A stretch of 54,066 bases of DNA from an uncultured Christensenella sp. (lineage in GTDB: Bacteria; Bacillota; Clostridia; Christensenellales; UBA1750). Shown here piece after piece: positions 48,586 to 54,066 of the stretch; within the stretch, counting starts at the first letter, position 1; each line of letters starts with the position of its first letter. The translations under genes were made by a program, and so were the position numbers. The stretch spans positions 1 through 54,066 of the forward strand of contig CAJJNQ010000015.1 in NCBI GenBank assembly GCA_905193155.1, read 5' to 3'. A model generated the notes under the pieces. It was not told the origin of the DNA, did no database searches, and saw only the letters and a list, made by a program, of their open reading frames with translations.

Positions 48586-51030
48586 ATGGAGCGAGTATAT
48601 AATGTTGACTGGATCAAGGACTCGATCACCGGCAATCTGGAGCGCAGCTTCGGCTGCACGCTGGACGAGGCGACCGAGGAGCAGATCTATCAGGCCGTGG
48701 CGCTGACCGTTCGCGATCAGATCATGGATAAATTCGTCGAGTCCCGTCATCTCCGCCACGCGGAGAAGAGCCGCCGCGTCTACTATCTTTCGGTGGAATT
48801 CCTGATGGGCCGCGCGCTGCACAACAACATCCTGAACCTGGTGCGCACGGACGACTACAAGCGGGCGCTTTCCGACCTGAACATCTCCTTTGACGCCATT
48901 GCCGAGCAGGAGCCCGATCCGGGTCTGGGCAACGGCGGTCTGGGCCGCCTGGCCGCATGCTTCCTGGATTCCCTGGCGACGCTGGATATGCCCGCGATGG
49001 GCTGCTCCATCCGTTATGAATACGGCCTGTTCCGCCAGAAGATCATCGACGGCAACCAGGTAGAGCTGCCCGACAACTGGCTGGAAAACGGCTGTCCTTG
49101 GGAAGTGCAGCAGGGCGATACCTGCGAGGTGCACTTCGGCGGCCGCGTTGAAGAAGAAATCGTGGGCGACCGCAAGATCTACAAGCATGTGGATTACACC
49201 ACCGTGCTGGCGGTTCCTTACGATATGCCCTGCGTGGGTTACGATATAGACAACGTCGTGCCGCTGCGCCTGTGGTCTGCCCGCGCGCCCAAGCGCATCA
49301 ACATGGAATACTTTAACAAAGGCGATTACGTCCGCGCCATGGACGAGCGCAATCTTGCTGAAGTCATCTCCAAGATCCTCTATCCCGAGGATAACCACTA
49401 CGAGGGACGCGAGCTGCGTCTGAAGCAGCACTATTTCTTCACGTCCGCTACCATGCAGTATATCATCAATAACTATAAAAAGCACTATGGAACCGATTTG
49501 ACCAAGCTGCCGGAAAAAGTGGTCGTCCACATCAACGACACCCATCCGGGTTTGGCGATTCCGGAGCTGATGCGCCTGCTGATCGACCAGGAGAACATGA
49601 CATGGGAGGATGCTCTGAAGGTTGTGGAGCATACCTTCGCCTACACCAATCACACCATCATGGCCGAGGCGCTGGAGCGCTGGCCGGAGGACATGGTCAA
49701 GACCACTCTGCCCCGCATCTATCAGATCCTTCAGGGGCTGAACGAGGAATTCTGCAAGCGCCTTTGGAACGCCTATCCCGGTCAGTGGGAGCGCATCGGC
49801 GGGCTGGCGATCCTGTCCTATGGTCAGGTGCACATGGCCAACCTCTGCTGCGCGTTTGCCTATTCTGTCAACGGCGTTTCCCAGCTGCACGCGGAAATTC
49901 TGAAAAAGTCCACCTTCCATGATTACTACACCATGGAGCCGCAGAAATACATCGGCATCACCAACGGCATCACGCACCGCCGCTGGCTGATGTGCGCCAA
50001 CCCGCGCCTGACCGAGCTGATCTGCGAGGCCATCGGCGATAAGTGGGTCAAGGATCCCGAGCGCCTGGTCGATCTGATGCCGTTTGCGGACGATTCCGCC
50101 TTCCTTGAGAAGTTCGCGGACATCAAGCATGAGAACAAGAAGGATTTCGGCGCCTGGCTGGCCCGTCATCAGGACACCGCCTTCGACCCCGATACCCTGC
50201 TCGACGCGCAGGCCAAGCGTCTGCACGAATACAAGCGCCAGCTGCTGAATGTGCTGCACATTCTGTCGCTGTACAACCGCATCGTGGACGATCCCACCTT
50301 TGGGATCAAGCCGCGCACCTTCCTTTTCGGAGCCAAGGCCGCGCCGGGCTACATCCGCGCCAAGCTCATCATCAAGCTCATCAACAACGTGGCCGCGCTG
50401 GTCGCCGCGCATCCGCGCGCCAGCCAGATGATTAAGATCATCTTCCTGGAGAACTACGGTGTGACCGCCGCTGAGCACCTGATGCCCGCCGCCAACCTCT
50501 CCGAGCAGCTTTCTACCGCCGGCAAAGAGGCCTCCGGTACCGGAAATATGAAGTTCATGATGAACGGCGCACTGACCATCGGCACGATGGACGGCGCCAA
50601 CATCGAGATCTTCGACCGCGTGGGCAAGAATAATATTTTTATTTTCGGTCTAACCAGCGATCAGGTCGACGCGCTCTATGCGGGCAATACCTACCGCGCG
50701 GGCGACGTCTACGAGCAGAGCCCCGTCATCCGCCGCATCATGGACGAGATGGTGGACGGCACGCTCGGCCCGAACCGCATCTTCTCCGAGCTGTATCATG
50801 CGCTGCTCTTCGGCGATAACGGCGGCATGGCCGATCCGTATCTGGTGCTGAAAGACTTTGCGGATTACGCCCGCAAGCAGGAAATGGTCAACCGTCTCTA
50901 TGACACCCGCGCCTGGTGGCGCAGCGCCGTGATCAACGTGGCGCAGTCGGGCTACTTCTCCTCCGACCGCACCATTCAGGAATATGTGGATAAGATCTGG
51001 CATCTCAAGCCGCTGCACGAAGACAAATAA
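48586..51030 (+). CDS. glgP: glycogen/maltodextrin phosphorylase
   Basis: An 814-aa GT35 enzyme that splits alpha-1,4-glucan ends with phosphate to give glucose-1-phosphate. It shows the substrate segment DPGLGNGGLGRLAACFLDS near residue 100-118, VHINDTHPGLAIPELMRLL, the 380s-loop-like NHTIMAEALERW, and the PLP lysine in EASGTGNMKFMMNGALTIG. Length is normal. The ATG at 48586 is preceded by GGAGGG; an ATG at 48568 lies before that site. The amylase follows 15 bases on, so both make one operon for using glycogen or imported maltodextrin. Confidence 0.96.
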   Translation: MERVYNVDWIKDSITGNLERSFGCTLDEATEEQIYQAVALTVRDQIMDKFVESRHLRHAEKSRRVYYLSVEFLMGRALHNNILNLVRTDDYKRALSDLNISFDAIAEQEPDPGLGNGGLGRLAACFLDSLATLDMPAMGCSIRYEYGLFRQKIIDGNQVELPDNWLENGCPWEVQQGDTCEVHFGGRVEEEIVGDRKIYKHVDYTTVLAVPYDMPCVGYDIDNVVPLRLWSARAPKRINMEYFNKGDYVRAMDERNLAEVISKILYPEDNHYEGRELRLKQHYFFTSATMQYIINNYKKHYGTDLTKLPEKVVVHINDTHPGLAIPELMRLLIDQENMTWEDALKVVEHTFAYTNHTIMAEALERWPEDMVKTTLPRIYQILQGLNEEFCKRLWNAYPGQWERIGGLAILSYGQVHMANLCCAFAYSVNGVSQLHAEILKKSTFHDYYTMEPQKYIGITNGITHRRWLMCANPRLTELICEAIGDKWVKDPERLVDLMPFADDSAFLEKFADIKHENKKDFGAWLARHQDTAFDPDTLLDAQAKRLHEYKRQLLNVLHILSLYNRIVDDPTFGIKPRTFLFGAKAAPGYIRAKLIIKLINNVAALVAAHPRASQMIKIIFLENYGVTAAEHLMPAANLSEQLSTAGKEASGTGNMKFMMNGALTIGTMDGANIEIFDRVGKNNIFIFGLTSDQVDALYAGNTYRAGDVYEQSPVIRRIMDEMVDGTLGPNRIFSELYHALLFGDNGGMADPYLVLKDFADYARKQEMVNRLYDTRAWWRSAVINVAQSGYFSSDRTIQEYVDKIWHLKPLHEDK

Positions 51031-51045
51031 TTCAGGAGAACCTTC

Positions 51046-52968
51046 ATGGCAATCGAAATCAAGCACGATTCACAGAACGCAAAGTACCGCTGGCCGCAGG
51101 GAGCTCGTCCCTGCGGCTCTTCCGTGCGCCTGCGTCTTTCCGCACCGGAGGGTTCGGTCTGCACGCTGCGCCTCTGGTCGGATGCGGGCGAGCAAAAGCT
51201 GCCGATGCGCCTGCGCGGCTATATGGACGGCAGTTGCCTTTACGAGGTGCAGCTCCCCCTGCCGCAGCAGCCGGTGATCCTCTGGTACACCTTTATGGTC
51301 GTCACCGGCGGACAGCTCTACTGGTACGGCAACAACAGCTATGGTCAGGGTGGCGTGGGACAGATCAGCGAACACCTTCCCCCATCTTATCAGATCACGG
51401 TCTACGATAAGAATTACACGGTGCCCTCCTGGATGCACGACGGCATCATGTATCAGATTTTTGTGGATCGCTTCTGCGACGGCGGTGCGCCGCTGCTCTC
51501 CAAAAAGCCGGGGCTGGTCACGCACAAAAACTGGAATGATCTGCCCAACGAGTATTCCAACAAACCGCTGGGGCCGAATCTCGGTCACGACTTCTTCGGC
51601 GGAAACCTAAACGGCATCATCGAAAAGCTGCCGTATCTAAAGAACCTCGGCGTAACGGTGCTGTATCTGAACCCTATTTTCGACGCACAGTCCAATCACA
51701 AATACGACACCGGGGACTATACGCACGTGGACCCCACCTTCGGCACGAACGAGGATTTCGTGCGCCTGTGCAAGGCGGCGCGCAGCCAGGGCATCCGCGT
51801 GATGCTGGACGGCGTGTTCTCCCATACGGGCGACAACAGCGTCTATTTCAACCGCTATGGGCTGTATAATTCCATAGGTGCGTATCAATCCAAGGATTCA
51901 CCCTACGCTTCTTGGTATCGCTTTAAGAACTTCCCGGAGGAATATGATTGCTGGTGGGGCGTCAAGACCCTGCCGGAGGTCGAGGAAAACTGTCCCTCCT
52001 ACCGTGATTTCATCATTGAGGACAAGAACAGCGTGGTCGCGCAATGGATTCGCCGCGGCTCCTCCGGCTGGCGATTGGACGTGGCGGACGAACTGCCGGA
52101 CGATTTCATCATCGCCCTGCGCAAGCGCGTCAAGGCGGAAAACCCGGACGCCGCCGTGCTGGGCGAGGTCTGGGAGGACGTGAGCAACAAAGTGGCCTAT
52201 GGGCAGCTCCGCTCCTATGCGCTGGGGCATTCGCTGGACAGTGCGATGAATTATCCTCTGCGCAACGCACTGCTGAACTTCTTCACCGGCAAGGGAACTT
52301 CGGAGGATTTTGCGCGCACTGTGCGTTCGCTGCACGAAAACTATCCGCCGCAGATGTTTTATGCGCTGATGAATCTGGTGGGCAGCCATGACCGCGCGCG
52401 CGTGCTGAACGTGCTGGCGGGGCTGTCCGGTGAAAATGCGCCGAAGGAGACCTGGCGCACACTGCGGCTGGATCAGGCGCACTATGATATGGCTAAGCGC
52501 CGCCTAAAGGCGATGTTTGCGCTGGTATGCGCACTGCCGGGCATGCCGACGGTCTATTACGGTGACGAGGCTGGAATGCAGGGTGCAGGCGATCCTTACA
52601 ACCGTGCGACCTTCCCGTGGGGACAAGAGGACGGCGAGTTGACCGACTGCTATCGCAGACTGATCGCCCGGCGCAGGAGCGACCCGATCTGGCGCAGGGG
52701 TGAGCTTTCCGTGCTGGCTCCGCATCCGGATGTAATCCTCGTGGTGCGCCGCATCGAAAACGGCCGCGATGCTCTTGGAAAAAAGGCGCGAAACGGTGCG
52801 GCGTTCTTTGCGATCAGCCGCAGTCAGGAATCCATAACGCTTCTGCTGGACTCCGCCAATCCGGCTCTTGCTCCTTTCATGCCTCTGGTCAGCGAGATTA
52901 CGCTTTCTCCCCTCCTTCCATTTTATTTCCATGTTAATGCTTGCACATCGCGTTTGGCTGCGCTATGA
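51046..52968 (+). CDS. GH13 alpha-amylase/neopullulanase-type enzyme
   Basis: A 640-aa alpha-amylase-family enzyme that cuts alpha-1,4 (and perhaps 1,6) glucans or cyclodextrins. An N-terminal CBM34-like domain spans about 1-120. The barrel starts at MYQIFVDRFCDG, with catalytic D345 in SGWRLDVADE, E374 in VLGEVWE and D449 in VGSHDRAR. There is no signal peptide, so it works with GlgP inside the cell. CAGGAG lies seven bases before the ATG. The last 60 residues (after about NGAAFFAISRSQ) look unlike a normal C-terminal beta-sandwich, and the frame runs into the next promoter, so the end may be altered by a frameshift. Confidence 0.9.
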   Translation: MAIEIKHDSQNAKYRWPQGARPCGSSVRLRLSAPEGSVCTLRLWSDAGEQKLPMRLRGYMDGSCLYEVQLPLPQQPVILWYTFMVVTGGQLYWYGNNSYGQGGVGQISEHLPPSYQITVYDKNYTVPSWMHDGIMYQIFVDRFCDGGAPLLSKKPGLVTHKNWNDLPNEYSNKPLGPNLGHDFFGGNLNGIIEKLPYLKNLGVTVLYLNPIFDAQSNHKYDTGDYTHVDPTFGTNEDFVRLCKAARSQGIRVMLDGVFSHTGDNSVYFNRYGLYNSIGAYQSKDSPYASWYRFKNFPEEYDCWWGVKTLPEVEENCPSYRDFIIEDKNSVVAQWIRRGSSGWRLDVADELPDDFIIALRKRVKAENPDAAVLGEVWEDVSNKVAYGQLRSYALGHSLDSAMNYPLRNALLNFFTGKGTSEDFARTVRSLHENYPPQMFYALMNLVGSHDRARVLNVLAGLSGENAPKETWRTLRLDQAHYDMAKRRLKAMFALVCALPGMPTVYYGDEAGMQGAGDPYNRATFPWGQEDGELTDCYRRLIARRRSDPIWRRGELSVLAPHPDVILVVRRIENGRDALGKKARNGAAFFAISRSQESITLLLDSANPALAPFMPLVSEITLSPLLPFYFHVNACTSRLAAL

Positions 52969-52969
52969 T
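52941..52969 (+). promoter_or_regulatory. promoter of the DUF1858 gene
   Basis: TTGCAC (52941-52946), a 17-base spacer and TATGAT (52964-52969), overlapping the last codons of the amylase frame. Confidence 0.65.
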
Positions 52970-53010
52970 ATGGGTATACTGTCTGCATAAGACATAAGGA
53001 GGTAAAATCC

Positions 53011-53217
53011 ATGTTTGTCGTCAACAAGAACATGACCATCGGCGAGGTGATTCGCCAGGATCCCGACACCGCCGCTCTGCTGAACCAGTATGGCATGCAC
53101 TGCACCAGCTGCCCCTTCTCCCAGATGGAATCTCTGGAGCAGGCCGGTCAGGTCCACGGCTGCGATGTGGACGCTCTGGTAAAGGCGCTGAACGAGCATT
53201 TCGCCAAGAAGGCGTAA
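53011..53217 (+). CDS. DUF1858 domain-containing protein
   Basis: A 68-aa protein consisting of a single DUF1858 domain. The motif is MTIGEVIRQDPDTAALLNQY followed by GMHCTSCPFSQMESLEQA, with a CxxC pair typical of the family. It is linked in the literature to hybrid-cluster and disulfide proteins in anaerobes, and may bind a metal or take part in redox chemistry. AAGGAGG precedes the ATG. It has its own promoter and terminator. Confidence 0.93.
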   Translation: MFVVNKNMTIGEVIRQDPDTAALLNQYGMHCTSCPFSQMESLEQAGQVHGCDVDALVKALNEHFAKKA

Positions 53218-53256
53218 GTTCACTTCCCCAAGCTAAAACTCACCGAGCGAAAAAGC

Positions 53257-53297
53257 GAACGGTCACAACAGGGTTTCTGTTGTGACCGTTCTTGTTT
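53257..53297 (+). terminator. terminator after the DUF1858 gene
   Basis: Perfect GAACGGTCACAACAG/CTGTTGTGACCGTTC hairpin with a five-base loop, followed by TTGTTT. Confidence 0.92.
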
Positions 53298-53461
53298 ATA
53301 GGTGCTTTCTGCGGTAATCTGTAAAGCCTGCAAAATAAATCCAAGTGAAAAATGATCGCTACCGGGGCTCTCCGGCTGCATCCGCTCTGCCGAAGATAAA
53401 TTGATAGGGCGCAACATTTTCCAGACCGACCTTTAGTGAGCAAAGGAATTGCGGACAATAC

Positions 53462-53923
53462 AGCGTTCCGGCCCTTGTCATCCATTTGCCGGACGACAAT
53501 CACCCTCTAGGCGCTTTGGACATGAGCCGGTTGGAAACCATCCTCGCGGAATCTGAAAAACGAACGGTCAATGTTGCCTTTGAAAATTTGAACAACCTCG
53601 ACAATTTATCGGCAATGCTCAGCAGATTTCCATCCCCAAACGCCGAATATTGCTATGACAGCTGTCACCACTTCAATTTTTCGCACGATATTGACCTTCT
53701 AAAGCCATACGGCCACCGTCGGATGGCGCTGCATTTGCAGGATAACGGCGGAACGCACAACCAGCATCAGCTGCCGCCGGACGGAAAGATCGATTGGCAG
53801 GACGTCATGCAGAAAATCGCGCGAACCGATTATCGTGGCGCGACCTCCTTAGAGCCCATGAACTGGGATTATACCCATCTCTCCATCCAGCAGTTTCTGG
53901 AAAGAAAAGGGCGAAAGAAATAG
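53462..53923 (+). pseudogene. sugar phosphate isomerase/epimerase, C-terminal remnant
   Basis: Only the C-terminal half of a xylose-isomerase-like TIM-barrel protein remains: VPALVIHLPDDNHPLGALDM, then FENLNNLDNLSAML, CYDSCHHFNFSHDIDLLKPYG and MALHLQDNGGTHNQHQLPPDG. The N-terminal half of about 90-100 residues is missing, and no start codon with a ribosome site is found. The end also looks shortened (FLERKGRKK). It sits beside a probable insertion-sequence end, which may have cut it. It is unrelated in detail to the intact family member at 25701-26519. Confidence 0.7.
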
Positions 53924-53978
53924 ATGGGCTCCGAACGCTCTGAAAGCACAGAAAACCCTGTCTGCGATGAAAATGAAG

Positions 53979-54066
53979 TGACCCCAAAAAGTTAGACAAA
54001 TATTTATAGAGAAAATTGTTCAAGCAGCTGAAAGGGCTTGCTGTCTGTGAATTGCAGGCGGCAAGC
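53979..54066. mobile_element. probable end of an IS3-family element, cut by the window edge
   Basis: TGACCCCAAAAAGTTAGACA resembles the terminal inverted repeats of IS3/IS150-type elements in Firmicutes (TGxxCCCxAAAAGTTAGAC). About 70 AT-richer bases follow before the window ends. No transposase frame is long enough to recognise. The other end and the duplication of target bases are outside the window. Confidence 0.5.

Noticed and set aside
48472..50478. 668-codon minus-strand frame
   Set aside because: Antisense of glycogen phosphorylase.
53805..54023. 72-codon minus-strand frame at the right edge
   Set aside because: It spans the pseudogene and the IS-like end, has no family and no ribosome site.

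Overview
The window looks like a chromosomal segment of a GC-rich, anaerobic, spore-forming lineage of class Clostridia, probably from the gut. The signs are two T-box leaders (serS and an aminotransferase), the sporulation order yabP-yabQ-divIC, the GGGtGRT/NifU-like scaffold pair, L-lactate dehydrogenase, many AGGAGG ribosome sites, several TTG starts on regulators, and near-consensus sigma-A promoters with 17-base spacers. A Christensenellales-like member is possible, but the sequence does not prove it.

Layout. 1-870: a decayed LysR regulator beside an intact sodium:amino-acid-type symporter (941-2314). 2406-3966: serS with a Ser T-box. 3963-6607: an exported protein of unknown role, then an AT-richer cassette (XRE regulator, tail-anchored Sel1/TPR protein, three tiny Cys-containing proteins) with an operator placed between the -35 and -10 boxes. 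6667-11928: two tandem GH31 glycosidases and threonine aldolase. 12105-13409: DAHP synthase behind a Tyr-codon leader peptide and attenuator. 13520-16731: TetR, oleate hydratase and a HAD phosphatase. 16792-18385: a membrane protein, an alpha/beta hydrolase and tRNA-Thr(GGT). 18438-21393: a translationally coupled esterase, HxxxDG acyltransferase and DUF6320-like cassette. 21451-22971: a 21-residue repeat protein and a GH172 (DUF2961) enzyme. 23008-25682: the GGGtGRT/Fe-S scaffold pair, divergent from an XRE-S24 regulator that heads an isomerase-methyltransferase run to 27291. 27357-36408: efflux MFS, a DUF4180 remnant, a third GH31, RluA-type pseudouridine synthase, flavodoxin-like reductase, ilvE, GNAT, YigZ and a second MFS. 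36463-41109: lipoprotein, tyrS, GNAT, a Tyr-T-box aminotransferase and a membrane protein. 41241-43013: glycerophosphodiesterase and ldh. 43252-46940: Ppx/GppA, divIC, yabQ, yabP and an SH3/peptidoglycan-binding protein. 47069-53217: an SLC45-like MFS divergent from glycogen phosphorylase and GH13 amylase, then DUF1858. 53462-54066: a decayed sugar isomerase and the probable end of an IS3-family element.

Themes. (1) Carbohydrate use inside the cell: three GH31, GH172, GH13 and GlgP, none with a signal peptide, plus MFS carriers. (2) Aromatic amino acid supply is sensed twice by different RNA mechanisms: ribosome stalling on Tyr codons for DAHP synthase, and tRNA-Tyr binding by a T-box for the aminotransferase. 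(3) Two small gene cassettes of unknown function, 4692-6607 and 18528-21393, are the best candidates for undescribed systems.

Coding is dense. Every gap longer than about 300 bases is filled by leaders, tRNA, promoters or gene remnants listed below. No CRISPR array, rRNA or complete prophage is visible. All promoter, operator and RNA-structure calls come from reading by eye, without folding or database searches.
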